64,000 bases of DNA from Trichosphaerium sp. ATCC 40318 (GCA_038496445.1 JALMLS010000311.1:62001-126000); one strand, 5' to 3'; shown: positions 11,862 to 23,872, counted from the first letter of the stretch. Notes: a model not told the origin generated them from the letters alone. Numbers and translations are program-made.

Positions 11862-12642
11862 ATGATCATCCCCACACGCATCACATCACCTCTTCCGCCT
11901 AATGTTCAACCTTCTAACTCAATTGACAACAGTATTAAACTACTTCTACAGTATTTGCGAAACAACAGCGCGATTGATTGTACGTCAGCTGCAAGTTGAT
12001 TAAACAAATGCAACAGTCCACTCTGACGCTCTTTTCGTAGTTCACGTTCTGCTTTGTGCACCTTGGTTTGGAAATGATAGCTATCGCTCTCGTACTACCT
12101 GTTATGGCTCTAATATTATCCAGCCTAAGCTGTGTAGTCAACGATACAGTAGCTAGGAAAGACTCAACTGAAAACGACAAAGTAGCTCATAAGCCAGCCT
12201 CAAAACAAAACGAGCAACCAAACAACGTTCCTGTATCGGCTACAAACGCCGCAGCTCGTTTTGTTCCAACGCCAACAAAATCAATCATTCTCGACCAACC
12301 CTCAAACATCTCTTCAAATGCATCCCTACGCGTAGGTTCGCGAGTAGCTGCATTTAGCCCAGTGAAAACAGCTAAGTGCATGAACAAAAAAAAGAAAATG
12401 GATCGTTTCGTCCGCAATTTACACAAGGACAACATTCGCGTCAATCCCGCTACAACATCCATCAATATCCAGTACGTATTTTGATCATTACTGTCACATT
12501 TCGTATACTCGCTTTAAATCAATTCTAACATGTTTACAACAGGTCAGTAAACCAAGAATCACTCAAGAAAAATGAACAAAGACAACAAGTCAGTTCATCA
12601 AAAACATTACAATCCGTCACAGTGGCATACGTTGCTTTTTAA
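11862..12642 (+). CDS. Hypothetical protein, low-complexity
   Basis: Four exons join in phase: MIIPTRITSPLPPNVQ through SIKLLLQYLRNNSAID, then FHVLLCAPWFGNDSYRS, then a Ser/Thr/Asn/Lys-rich exon (LNDTVARKDSTENDKVAHK, PVSATNAAARFVPTPTKS, MNKKKKMDRFVRNLHKDN), then SVNQESLKKNEQRQQ ending VAYVAF. The intron at 12092-12137 removes a stretch that in an unspliced frame would read as a false membrane helix. I do not recognise a family. The product is about 190 aa, mostly disordered, with a basic patch that could be a nuclear signal. Upstream exons may be missing. Confidence 0.5.
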
Positions 12643-13201
12643 AAGGCTAAAATAATAGTGCATTGTATTATAACAACATCATATAACCCACTAAATCACA
12701 ACACATGTACATTAACTCAAGTGACACTAACTGTAAAATACTTTTAACAAAATGTAAAATAACAATAAAAAACAAAATCACATTTTGCAGGCATCTTCAA
12801 AAATCCATTAAACATTCCCAAAAATAATTTTTTTTTGGTTCGATTAGAAAGTATAAATATCACTACACCGGATTTCGCCAAAACATTCAAATCTGAGAAT
12901 GGAAAGAATTGGATAACAATCGAGAAATTAAAAATATGTGTTTGTGCTGGATGGTTCAGAAACAGTCTATTCGTTCCAGAGTTTAAACTCTCTAGATACA
13001 TTTTTCCCTTGTATTTCAAAGACACGACAAAGTAAGATGCTAGAATAAAACTCTGTTGCTGCCATGCAGCGTGAAATTGAAGAACAAACACGATTGGCAT
13101 TTAAACTAACCATTACATTGAAAGGGAGCTAAAACTCACTTGAGTATTGTCCTTGTCAAAGTGTGAAAAATCTACCCACCACTGATTCATATGGCTGTCG
13201 A
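12643..13201. other. Unassigned interval with weak minus-strand exon candidates
   Basis: Convergent region between the hypothetical gene at 11862-12642 and the F-box gene at 13202-14050. Open frames exist on both strands (12835-13035 plus, 12744-13100 minus). A minus reading MNQWWVDFSHFDKDNTQ near 13140-13190 followed by a GTGAGT donor looks exon-like, but I could not link it to further coding sequence. It may be UTR. Confidence 0.25.
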
Positions 13202-14050
13202 CTAAATGCAGCGTCCAGCTTTGATACAACTTTTCATAATAATGTCATAATTAAGGTATTCTTTACCACTGAGTACGACATTCTTTCCATTTCCTTGAAT
13301 GTAATATTGACTGTCAACGTCTTCTGATAATATAAAAGAACCAGGTAATGGTTTACCTAACAAGTTGATAACATGTGTATCATCTCCTCTGTAAGACCAT
13401 TGAAAGACACTAAATTTGTTATCTTCTAAGAACTCATACTTCTTGCGGCTGCTAATAATATAATGTGCAATATCATCAGCGCCTGCAATACAACCATCAC
13501 ACTCATCTTCAGGAGGAATTAACTTTTTATTGGGTCCAACAAAGTACGACCCACATAACCTAAACTCATAGATATGTAAGATATCACCATAATTGTACTG
13601 CTTGGGAACTTGATAAGTATAATAATCAAAGGTATCTTCATCTACTTCGTCTGAAATGCAATAACACCATGAAGGTAAATGCCATAAATACATATTCTTG
13701 TACGAATCAAACCAGTTTCCTGAACGCTTGAATACACTTTTAGTATAGTCCTTAAAATAATCAGTTTTTGGATCATAGTAGGCTGGGTTGATTTGTTCCT
13801 CTGCTATACGTTGTAGAAATTGCCTACAAGTGCGCTTCCATACTATATCGGAATCTAGCAGATTCTTAAGGACTTTAGAAACCGCTTTAATGATAAACAC
13901 AATATCACGGCCCGAGAGAAGAGATAGGAGTAGTGAAGCCCAAATATCAAAAGGTAGATCGAGAATAGACGCTGGCGAGGCGATATTAGAGTTAGTAACT
14001 GTGTTTGCGTGTTGTTTACAAGGAGGTAACTTAATAGCGTTGTTATCCAT
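13202..14050 (-). CDS. F-box protein
   Basis: Single exon of 282 aa. Residues about 28-75 form an F-box: ILDLPFDIWASLLLSLLSGR, then DIVFIIKAVSKVLKNLLDSD and IVWKRTCRQFL, the usual L-P-x2-[IL] start and W-at-end pattern. The rest is Tyr/Asp-rich (ISDEVDEDTFDYYTYQVP, IYEFRLCGSYFVGPNK) with no repeat or named domain; it ends KSCIKAGRCI. F-box proteins bind Skp1 and recruit targets for SCF ubiquitination; the target is unknown. The lack of introns is unusual for this window and is shared with the YwqK-repeat F-box gene at 6685-7497. Confidence 0.78.
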   Translation of the reverse strand: MDNNAIKLPPCKQHANTVTNSNIASPASILDLPFDIWASLLLSLLSGRDIVFIIKAVSKVLKNLLDSDIVWKRTCRQFLQRIAEEQINPAYYDPKTDYFKDYTKSVFKRSGNWFDSYKNMYLWHLPSWCYCISDEVDEDTFDYYTYQVPKQYNYGDILHIYEFRLCGSYFVGPNKKLIPPEDECDGCIAGADDIAHYIISSRKKYEFLEDNKFSVFQWSYRGDDTHVINLLGKPLPGSFILSEDVDSQYYIQGNGKNVVLSGKEYLNYDIIMKSCIKAGRCI

Positions 14051-14341
14051 TGTGGCGCGTACGCTGCGTTGTACAATTTAGATTTTTGGGATTTATCAAG
14101 TCAATGAGATCCGAGAGGTTTCAAGAACTGGTTTGGCGGGAAAAAAAAGTTGTGGTGGCTCTCAGAGCACTTTTATCGATTGCAGGAGCCTATCCCTCTT
14201 GACTTGACCGGAGTACATTATAGTCATTGTGTAATTGCCTCTAGCCGTTGCTTGCAAATCTTCCTTAGTCTCAAACGTCCGTAAAACAAGTATGAAGCCA
14301 CAAAAGCTTTTAATTATTACTTTGTACATTTTTTCTTTTGT

Positions 14342-17117
14342 TTAGACTTGTTTGTTGCCTGTAGCAGCTATGCTTTTACTACATAGTATTGATTTGCAGT
14401 TGTTTACAACACCATCATCATAGGGGTTAGAAAAACGACCACTACTGTCCTTTAGGTAGTCGTATTTCCCCCAATTAATTGCTTCATTCGTTGTCAAGTT
14501 TCTTGATACAAGTGATGCCTGAGTAAAGAAAAATCGAATACTCCACAACGTAAAACAAAAATCCCTTTGCGAAAAAATAAGCCAAAAAAAGCAAAGCGTA
14601 AACAAGGCTGTGGTTCAATATCTCAACAAGCGTACCATATCGTTACACATACAACCCAAGGTGCGATAGTATATAAGTGTATTAAAGCAGAGAGCATGGA
14701 TTCAGGTATATCAGGCTGGTTCGTGAGGACTTTAAGGAGTAAGATTTAAAAAAAAAGGTTTTTTTTGAAACGTACAAATGTAATGCCATCTCATAAGGAA
14801 CAACAATGTTGTGACGTTTGTCACAATAAATACGAAAAAAATCTTTATGTTCCCAGCACCAACACAATTGTTAACCCATGGACAATGGTGATCCATTCTA
14901 TGAACACATCTAATAATAAATCAAATCATGAGAAAAGGGAGAAAAAATTAAGAATTTTTTTTGTTACCTTGCGCAAATTGGACAATGCTTGGAGCGATCG
15001 GGTTTTTGAATCTACGGATAGATGTATTAGATAATGATGTGATTGAAAGTTCAAAAAAAATACTTCTTACCAAGCACGTGTAGCAAAATTCTTTAGGGAT
15101 AAAACTATTCATAAGTTTCTCTTCAATTGCCTAAAGAGTAATGATTAACACCTGTAACAAAAATCTCAATTTGATTATGTACAAGAACATGTGTTTTCTT
15201 TCCTTCAGTCTTTCCAGGATCACTTACTATCGACTAGAGGTATAATTACTAGATGGCTTGATCTTTTCAAAACAAAAAAGAATTTAAAACTACAAAATTT
15301 TAAACGTACTTGGATGAACGTGTAGCCATTTATAATTGAACTAATAAGATACACACAAATAAGGAAAGGTTCACTGTAAACTTGAGGATCTTTAATATTC
15401 GTCAAAGAAAATAAAATGCGAGAGAACAAGCTTTCCATTGTCCGTAGAAGAACAAAAGAAAACAATAAAATCAAACAAGTGTGAAAGGATACGCCAAACA
15501 TTGACGAGCCAAAAATTAGCATTAGACACTACTATAGTAGCAGCTACCCACCCAACAAGCATATAATTCCTCTTACTCAAAAAATCAGGACCATTCCAAA
15601 AACTAGCAGCGCCAGCGACCCAACCGATTAGTGCTAACAACACATCAATACTATCAACTCCAAATAACAAAAAAACATTTACGTACTAGCAATACCAAAG
15701 TAAATATTGAATGCGCAAGCAATTAAACAGAAAAAAACCCAACAAAACCCAGTTATCAAGTGGTTATACTCGATCTAAAAAATAAAATGTCAGTAAGGGA
15801 TTTTTCTTGTTTTCCAACTCCTTTTTTTTACAAGCATAAGATTACTTACTAGTAGCTTTGGTCTCCTTAATGTACGTGCATTAAATGCGAGTGTATTTTT
15901 TAGTTCTTTATCAAAGTTAAGCTCTGCAATCTCTGTTGGTGTTTGTCCTTGGTTGTCTGAAGAGGAAAAAGTGAGTCAAACAAAAAAAAGATTGTTGGCC
16001 GTTATAAACTTACCCCTTATTGCCAGTACGCCATGTGTCATTCCTGGATTTTGTACAAGTCTATGAACCATCCCTGCGTGCCTATGTTTTGTTGCAATAT
16101 GAAGAACAGTCTGACCTACAAAGTAAGTCAACAAGAAAAGCTCATTTACTGTCTTCTTTTTTTCTTGGTACCTTGTCCATCTATCATAGTAAATCTATCG
16201 TAATGTTTTACCAGTAACTTAAATAATTCTAGACTAGTGCCTTCAACTACCCAATGTAAAGCCTAGAGCGATAAACAACTATTAGAATTATAATTAAAAA
16301 AGTTTCTCAAACATACTGTTCTCCCACTATTATCTGTTTTGTAAAGCAAATCACGAACTTGTGGAAGGTGCAAAAGATATCCTAAACATAAAACACGACT
16401 ATGTATAGCAGCTACATGAAGTACAGTACGTCCACGAGCATCTGTATGGTAGAATATTACGAATACCGTATAAATTTGAGAGGCAGTACATTACCTGTTT
16501 TGGTCATGTCAACGCCACGTTTTGACAAATAATCAACGATAGCAACTGATCCAGACGCAATTGCTATATGAACAAGAGGTTGTTCTGCTTCGTCTTGGGT
16601 CGTCAAATGAATATCAGCTGCAAATTACAGTTAGATATAAGTGAACTAGCGCAGAGTGAGGACAAACGCGTGTTTACCGTTGTTTGCTACCAAGAAATTA
16701 AGCACTGTTAGTCTTCCTTTACTGACAACATTGTGTATTGGAAGATAGCCCCTAAATGACTATTTTAGATACAATGGATGTGTTCATTGCGCGTCAGCAA
16801 TGTAATTGCGCAAAAGTACCTGCTGTCTGGTTTTAATAAATCTATACCCGATTTTATGGCATTTTCCGCCTCCTCAATCGTTGACAATGGTATTTTATCT
16901 ACGAATGGTGAGTTTTGTACATTGTAATTTATTATGTACCCTCAACTTGCGCGTCGGCGTCTACACGTACTGTATTCTCGTAGATGTTCTTCCACGGTGA
17001 TTCCTTTACGAAATGTACAAACATTTCCTCTATTCGGATTATTAGTCACATATTTACCACACTCTACGTGGTATTACTTCTATATGACTCCACAGTTGAA
17101 ACATTGTCTGCAGCCAT
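14342..17117 (-). CDS. Ankyrin-repeat DHHC palmitoyltransferase (HIP14/Akr1 type)
   Basis: Begins [20 protein letters not shown]. Five ankyrin repeats are spread over exons between about 15900 and 16900, for example [59 protein letters not shown] and [20 protein letters not shown]. Hydrophobic exons (15220-15670 and nearby) give about four membrane segments. The catalytic region reads [20 protein letters not shown], a textbook DHHC core, followed by membrane segment [16 protein letters not shown]. The C-terminal exon holds [17 protein letters not shown] (TTxE motif) and [18 protein letters not shown]. Family members sit in Golgi or vesicle membranes and palmitoylate trafficking and synaptic or signalling proteins; ankyrin repeats recruit substrates. 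Start at 17117 was chosen because an in-phase intron links it to the later exons. Confidence 0.87.
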
Positions 17118-17216
17118 CTTGACTCACTAATTTACGTAGCAGTCGCTGTACCTGCACTATTACAGTATACGTGGCTTTTGTACTAGAACTGACCTTACTT
17201 TGACTGGCAGACAACA

Positions 17217-17444
17217 ATGTTTGCAACAGTTTTACTCCTGGACCCAAATAAAGCACACTGTACGCAATGTGGCGCACTGAAGCGTATATTAGGAAAGTGT
17301 CACAAGTGTCAAAGCTTGTGTTTGTTTAAAATGAGTGACGCACCTCGCCATAGACTACAACCGCACATTGTGGCTGAAGCACAGTCATTTGCTAAGTGTA
17401 AACAGCAAGCGAAATTACTAAGGCAAGGAGTTAACTGTACTTAA
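17217..17444 (+). CDS. Possible small Cys-rich protein
   Basis: Open frame of 75 aa with HCTQCGALKRILGKCHKC, a CxxC-x8-CxxC spacing that could bind zinc, then a basic Gln-rich tail (SFAKCKQQAKLLRQGVNC). It lies in the gap between the divergent ankyrin-DHHC gene and the TACC gene. No intron is needed. It may be chance; there is no homologue I can name. Confidence 0.28.
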   Translation: MFATVLLLDPNKAHCTQCGALKRILGKCHKCQSLCLFKMSDAPRHRLQPHIVAEAQSFAKCKQQAKLLRQGVNCT

Positions 17445-17591
17445 ATAGTTGGCGGGAATATTGCCGTTAATCGTTTAAAAAGTAAAAAGCAACCACAGGT
17501 ACGCAGCTATAATGTTTATATGTCGTCATGGCGCCAAAATATGGACCAAATGGTTTAGGTACAAGAGTGTGATTTGTGAACGCGAAAAAAT

Positions 17592-20513
17592 ATGAATAGC
17601 ATTGGTAAAGAGAACATGGGGGAGAACGGCGAAACAATGCCAAGTTGGAGCGACTTTATGGCGCAACTAGCAGCAGAGGGCGAAACAATTGAAGAGAAAC
17701 CCAAACCAGTGAGAAGAAAGCGTAAGGTACGGTGTATACCAGCGGACTTTCCCGCCACGAAGAACGGCTAGTAACAAAAAAAACAATAGGCACCACCTAA
17801 AAAAAAATTAAGCCCAGAGGAGGAAGCTAAACGGTTAAAAATACGCCAAGAGGCAGATGCAAGAAGAAAAAAGATGAAGGAGATGATGCGTCAAAAACGG
17901 CTAGCAGCACAAAAACAAGCAGCAGTACGTATAACAATTACAACCCAAACGGTTTTGAAAAAAAACCTTTCGCTGTACCCAAAATCCTTTTTTTATTAAT
18001 TTACGATCTCGCTTTGATTTCGCTCCGTGTTTGAGCCGTATTTATAAACAAGAAGCCGATTATTTGGTTCTCACGTGTCATAGGCAAATAAACCAGAACC
18101 TGTTGTTGAAATTGCTGCTTCACCAGCAGCTACTCCAATAGCTACACCTACACCTGAACCTTTAATGGTTCAAGAGGTACCTGCCGCAGCTCCAGTAACA
18201 CAAACAGCGCCAGAACCTGCTCCTGCTACACAATTAGCCGCTATAACACAACCTGAGCCTGCTGCAGAGCCAATAGCACAAACTATACCACAAGAGCGTA
18301 CGTTATGGCGACAACAGCAAAAAAAAATTCACGCCGGCTTTTCGCGTAGCCGTTAAAGTTTTTTTGTTCTAAAAAATGAACTAACACTCTAAACAGCACA
18401 AATGGCACCTGCTGATTTTGACATCCGCGCAGACACTCCAATGGAAGATGTAGCTCCAGTAGAGCCAGTTGCACCTGCAGCTGCACCCGTACCTGCACAA
18501 ACACCCACACCTACACCTGTTGCAGAAGCCACACCTGAGCCGACACCAAAACCGCTTTCCGGTGGTCCTGCAGAAGGTGATGACATGCCAACTTGGGCAG
18601 AGTACATGAAATCTATTGAAGGTGAAGAACCTGCGCCAGAACCTGAGAAAAGGGTAGCTAAACCAAAACCAAAACCAAAACCACAGCCAGTACAACTTAC
18701 TGAAGAACAAAAAGAGCAACGCCGGTACGTGTTCACTACAAAACTCCTTCTAAAGAACAACACTGACAACTACTCTAGGAAACGCCAAGAGCAAGCGGAT
18801 AAACGTCGTGCAGATATAAAGAAAAGAAGGCTCGAGGCCCAGCAAAAAGCTAAGGCTGAGGCCGAGGCTGCTGCTGCAGCTGCAGCTGCAACATCGACAG
18901 TAATTGTGGGAGGCGCCGAAGAGAATGCGCCAATACAAGGTATGTAGCATTTATTTGGTGGAACAATTGGATGCTTTTTTTTTGCTTACTTCTTCTTTTT
19001 AGCGCCAGCTGCGTCTTCTCCAATTACTACAATACAAACACCGACTCCAACTCCAGCTCCAACTCTAGCTCCAGCTCAAACTCTAGCTCCAGCTCAAACT
19101 CTAGCTCCAACTGTAGCTCCAACTCCAGCACCTCAACCTGTAGTAAACGAAACATCTGGTGTAGATCTTGTACGTCAACAAGAAGAAGCCTTAAAGATGA
19201 GGATTCGTGAACAAGAATTACAAGCAAAACAACACCAAGAAGCACAGGCAAAGAAACAACAGGAGGAAGCAATTCAAAGACAAGCTGCAGAACAAGCTAG
19301 GAGACTGTACGAACAAGATCAACGCATTGCTCAAGAGAACGCCAGAAATTTGTATGAGCAACCAAAAAAAAAAACACCCTTTCGCGCTTTGCGCTTTATT
19401 AGAAAAGTTGTTGACGGTTTCTGTCTAGGAAAGAGCGTCAAGAGATCGCTTTGGAGAGGTTGAAGGTTGAAGAAGAGAGACGACGTGTCCGTGAGGAGCA
19501 AGAGAGAGTCAGAAGACTTGAACAAGATACTATGGCTCAACGCCAAATGCAAGCACCTCCACGTTCAGCATCGCCAATGCATAGGGTTGTTGTACCTCAG
19601 ACACCATTATCTGATGCTGAAGAACGTATGCGATCTAGAGAGGAGAGTAAACGTATCAGTTTACAACAACAATCCGAGATTACAATGTTACAGGAGCAAT
19701 TAAGGTACAACCACTAATACCACAAAAAAAAATAGAGCAACTTTCTTCCTTTAGTATTTTCTCTGTTTTCTTCGCTTGTGGAGTTACTTTACTGACTTGT
19801 ATTCCTTAGAAATACTCAACAGGCCCTACAACAACAACAAGTTATGGCTACCATGACACCAAGGGCTCCTATGAATGGCAACACAGCATCGGCCATTCAT
19901 GTTGCTACACATGATCCTATGGTTCCTACCATTACATTGCCTGTAACTGAATTTGATCGCATGTACAAGCGTGAACATGCCAAAAATAAGAAGGAGGCTC
20001 TTCGTAACAGTGCTCTTCAGGGCTTTATTGCTGTTTTTGATGACTACGATAAAGCTATGACTGATATCATTGGTACGTCTAAAATCACAAAAAAAAAATT
20101 AAATAAGTTTTTGCTCACGTTTTCTTGTTTAGCTGAAGACAACCGAGATTACTTTGGAAGACTTGACACTGAAAGTCAAACACTTAGAGAGCAAAATGCG
20201 AGATATGAAACACAGCTAAACGCTCTAAAGGCTCTTACTGACCAATTGAGGAATGATAACGAGCGAGTAAAGAAGGTTCGTCCTTTTTTCGTTATGTGAA
20301 ACTTAAATCGAGTTTTTCTTGCGTGTACTTGGTCACTGACACTGTTTATCTTAGGAATTGTTTAACAACCGCGCTAAAACACAAATGGTCGAGAGTAAGC
20401 TTAAGACAGCGCAACATGAACTTAAGTTGAAGTCTGAAGAGAATACGTCGTTGACACAACTATGTGATGAGCTCTTGACTCAATTAGAAACACTTGGCAA
20501 TGGTTCTTCATAA
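17592..20513 (+). CDS. TACC-domain coiled-coil protein
   Basis: Begins MNSIGKENMGENGETMPSWS. The N-terminal half is low complexity: basic helical segments (EEEAKRLKIRQEADARRKKM), Pro/Ala/Thr/Glu-rich linkers, a Lys-Pro stretch and a perfect-looking TLAPAQ repeat near 19050-19120. A long Gln/Glu/Arg coiled coil follows (REQELQAKQHQEAQAKKQQ). The C-terminal 150 residues match the TACC domain: LQGFIAVFDDYDKAMTDIIG, then TESQTLREQNARYETQLNAL, ending KSEENTSLTQLCDELLTQLE, which parallels the family's ENEELTKICDELI end. TACC proteins bind XMAP215-type polymerases and tether microtubules to centrosomes or spindle poles. A short motif MPSWSDFM near the start recurs as MPTWAEYM in the middle. Each intron begins GTAC or GTAT. 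Confidence 0.82.
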
Positions 20514-20984
20514 GTCTTTTTTTATGTCAAAACCATCAAAAGATTATGAATTTTTTTTGTCAATAATTTTTTACAAGTAGCAAAAAAGAGTCTTGAACTG
20601 ATGAAAAGAAACCCTTTGATTTGTAATTTGGGTATTCTGTCGTTCTTGTATTTTTTTTTGTTCTTGTTAGTAAACCAGCATCAATGTAAATAAAACCTCG
20701 TTTGTACCTTAGGAACTAACATGTCGTACAGTTATTTTTTTGGAAAGTTTCATTACCGAATGATGGGCTAAACCACGTGATGCTGTCTACTACAAATATG
20801 GTAACCATGTATCCTCACACTGTGGTTAGCTATTTTCGTGGTTGACATTTTATTCGCCGTTTTCAAACGATTCCTGAGCCAAATGAAAAACGGACTTAAA
20901 AAAACAGTTATAGCGGCTAAGTCAAACTGGTTTAAAACAGATGTAAATTACATGGTAACCAATGAGGATTAAGCAAAGTGACGT
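20514..20984. other. Intergenic
   Basis: About 470 bp of T-rich sequence after the TACC gene. CACGTG at 20774-20779. A 29-codon open frame just upstream of the next gene (ATG near 20883, containing SNWFKTDVNYM) weakly resembles the W-x-x-V repeat unit of that gene, so it could be a missed 5' exon. Confidence 0.3.
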
Positions 20985-23536
20985 ATGAAGGGTGGTATAC
21001 GGTGGGGTGTCCCAAAGACAACGTCATTTTGGAAAAATCCTCAAAACAGGTCAGAACTCATCTCAGAGGTAATAAATACGCTCAATAGTACTATATTAGT
21101 TACAAATGTACAAGGTTAAGCGTAAACTTAACATAACCGATAATAAAGGATGGTATAGCGTACAACAACAAGATTTAATTGACATATCAGGTTCAAGGCA
21201 TGTGTAACAAACCTTTTCGCTTAAATAACGTATTTGTGATAAGAAATGCTCCCAGCTTGCTTGAAACACTACATGAAGTGTATCCTCATCATCAATGGCT
21301 TCCATGGAAGTTCAGTATGCCAAAAATCAATGAACTACACATTAATCTTATCCTTTTTTACTAGTTCGCGTTCCAGCTTCATTTTGGGCCCATAATACTA
21401 ACATCGAAGCGTTTGCACGTGAGGTAAAAAATATAAATGTATATCTGAAGCTATTGTAACACGTGATAGGTCGAAGACTATGCAAAAATAACAGATATAT
21501 CAGATTGGTATAGTATCAATATTGCTACTATTAACAAGCTTGGCGGTGCATCTTTGGTTAAAAAGTATGTTGCAACGCTTTTTTTACAGTCATGCTTATT
21601 TATAAAATAGCCACTTTAATGGATCCCTTTCCACGTTTGTACGTTATGTGTATCCCATGTACGATTGGCTACCTTGGAGATTTGGTATGAAGCTTTTTTT
21701 TTTGAAGACAATCATTTTGTTTGCTGTGTAACTGATAGAGATAGTGAGTACGCCGATGAAGCTTAACTGTGATAGAGATGTATTTATTCGATTTGTGATA
21801 CACGTAAGTAAACTATGGTTATGTGAGTTATAAATGGTTAAATATAAACAAGGCAGAAGAAGAGCTTGGTATTCGAAAAATAGAAGATTGGAAAAAAGTG
21901 AAACCAAATGATATTCTTCGTTTTGGTGGTGGTCCAATAATGTCCAGTTTTGGTCGTACTGTTAGAGATTTATTTAATGAAATTTATTTTGACGAAATAA
22001 ATGAGAAAGAGGTTATGTCTTTATCTTACAAACGAAAAACAATGAACGAGGTAAGTAAAAATGATAAGCGTTTTTTGGCTCACTTTAACATAGTTGGAAG
22101 AGAGGTTACAGTTGAAATGTGTAGGAGATTGGACTAAACATACTCATGGAGATGTTATATCCAATGGAGGTTATCCTCTTTTAAGGTACGCACGTGATGC
22201 TAATACTGCACAAGTTCAAATGTGTTGATAATACAAAAAACAGGTTTTTCCGAGATTCTCTACAACGTATGTTGGCCCACTTTTACCCATCATTCCCTTT
22301 TGAACAAACGTCTCGCCCACGTGTGCCAAGAAAATATTGGGATGGAATAAATAACAAACTTGATTTCCTAGACAAGGTACAAAGACGTTCATCATACCAA
22401 CTTGTACCTTACTATAATTTTTTTCATAAGATAGCTTTAGCTCTTGAAATAAAAACACTTGATGATTGGTTCCGGATTAAAACACAACAAGTTATTGACC
22501 TTGGAGGTGCTGGTTTATTAAGGTACATAACACTTTCTATTAAAAGCCTCCAAAAACACTGTTTCAGTCTTGCTAATTAATGCTTAGTCGGTATGGAGGT
22601 TTACCAGCCATGTTGCAAAATTGCTATCCTAATATGAAATGGGACATTGATAAGTTCACAAGTAAGCATGAATGTGATAAGCAAGCGTTACAAGTTCTAC
22701 AAACTTGCAAACCATCTGTGGCTTTTAACACCCACCATTAGACTTTTCTCCTCGAGTAACTAGCAACAAACCACCTAATTACTGGAAAAACAGACAGAAT
22801 ATTAAAAAAGCTCTGAGCGACATCAGCACAAAGCTTAACATCAAAACTCATGAAAATTGGTACACAGTGTCCTATAAACAACTAGACATCCTTGGATACC
22901 CTGGATTGAAAGAGTATTGGCCAACGGCTCTTTATACTATGTTTCCAGAAGTCGCTTGGGACGAAAAGAGATTCCATGCTGAAAAACGACCAATCCAAAG
23001 GTAAGAAAAGATAAAGAAAAAAATAAGAAAAAACATAGAGAAGCAGACCTGTTTCGTTCCTTATTCTATTTGTAGATGGCTATGTAACTGTATTTTACAG
23101 TTACTACCTCAATATGATGTAGTCGAAGAGTATCGTTTGAGTCACGGCATATCACTTGATGTATTTATTCCGGAGGCAGAGCTTGCATTCGAGTACCAAG
23201 GAGAACAACACTATATTGATAACCCAAGAAAGTATGGTCCCGCTAAGCTTCATGAAAGTAGAGACTTGAACAAACTTAAAGAGTGTCTCAATCTCGGTAT
23301 AACATTGATATGCATCCCCTATTGGTGGACGCCTGGGGATATTCCTTCTATTGCTGCGGAGATTAAAAAGCACAGGTACCTTACATAGACGGCTAAGATT
23401 ATGTACGAGTTGTTTATATTTTTCTTCTAGACCTGATATTAAACTCTCAATGGCATCTACAGACTCAAGTTCACAACCAATCAAAGCTCGAGATCAGATT
23501 GGCGCCATGACTAACGCAATACGAATCACAAATTAA
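20985..23536 (+). CDS. Tandem W-x-V repeat protein with C-terminal nuclease-like domain
   Basis: Multi-exon gene beginning MKGGIRWGVPKTTSFWKNPQ. At least five degenerate modules of about 90-100 aa share the core W-[YFK]-x-[VI]-x5-[IL]-x3-G-G: GWYSVQQQDLIDISG, DWYSINIATINKLGG, DWKKVKPNDILRFGG, DWFRIKTQQVIDLGG, NWYTVSYKQLDILGY. Each is followed by a leucine-rich helix and then Y-P-x3-W-x4-F, and often a P-x-x-[YF]-W segment. The last exons read LLPQYDVVEEYRLSHGISLD, VFIPEAELAFEYQGEQHY, then LNKLKECLNLGITLICIPYW. The D, then E-x-Q within a strand, followed by helix and GITLICIPYWW looks like a PD-(D/E)xK or very-short-patch-repair fold. I recall unnamed proteins of this type in several protists but cannot name a function. 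Confidence 0.62.
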
Positions 23537-23593
23537 TACAATATCTTAACTATTTTATTTTTTTCAAGTGACCCTTTAATTGCGCGCACTGTA

Positions 23594-23872
23594 ATGAAGC
23601 ACACCAAAGAAGAACGAACTTTTTGTGGGGATAGGTGGGACACTTGCCCTAACAAAAAATACGACGACGTACGCTTGGATAGCATTGGTTTGTGTTCACT
23701 GTTGGTCTTACTCCAAGTAGCATGATAAAGTAGCAAGTTCGAAAAAATGTAAACGTTGTAATAAGCGAACTCACGGGGTAAGAAATGCAATCACTATGTT
23801 GGCACCCTTCGAGTTGAAGGCTACCCCGACGTCTCAAAATACGAGTGTAGTGATATTCGCACTAAATCGTGA
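23594..23872 (+). pseudogene. Degenerate paralogue of the secreted Cys-rich gene at 53424
   Basis: Exon-like block FCGDRWDTCPNKKYDD (to 23668), intron 23669-23720, then HDKVASSKKCKRCNKR. It is near-identical at nucleotide level to the locus at 53574-53811, including most of the intron. One base is missing at the run that encodes the residues before GKKC in the other copy, so the frame shifts; the following residues KCNHYVGTLRVEGYPDVSKY are intact in the shifted frame. The signal peptide and first Cys pair are also absent here: the upstream sequence gives only MKHTKEERT. It may be a dead duplicate, or an alternative spliced form I cannot resolve. Confidence 0.6.

Noticed and set aside
12074-12180. 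Membrane helix MIAIALVLPVMALILSS in the hypothetical gene
   Set aside because: It lies in an unspliced frame; a GTACTA...GTGTAG intron removes most of it and joins the flanking exons in phase.
18381-19272. Long minus-strand frames opposite the TACC gene
   Set aside because: They are shadows of Pro/Ala/Glu-rich coding repeats on the plus strand and consist of low-complexity Ser/Cys/Leu runs.
23152-23484. Minus-strand frame opposite the nuclease-like domain
   Set aside because: The plus-strand exon has clear conserved motifs; the minus frame is a shadow.
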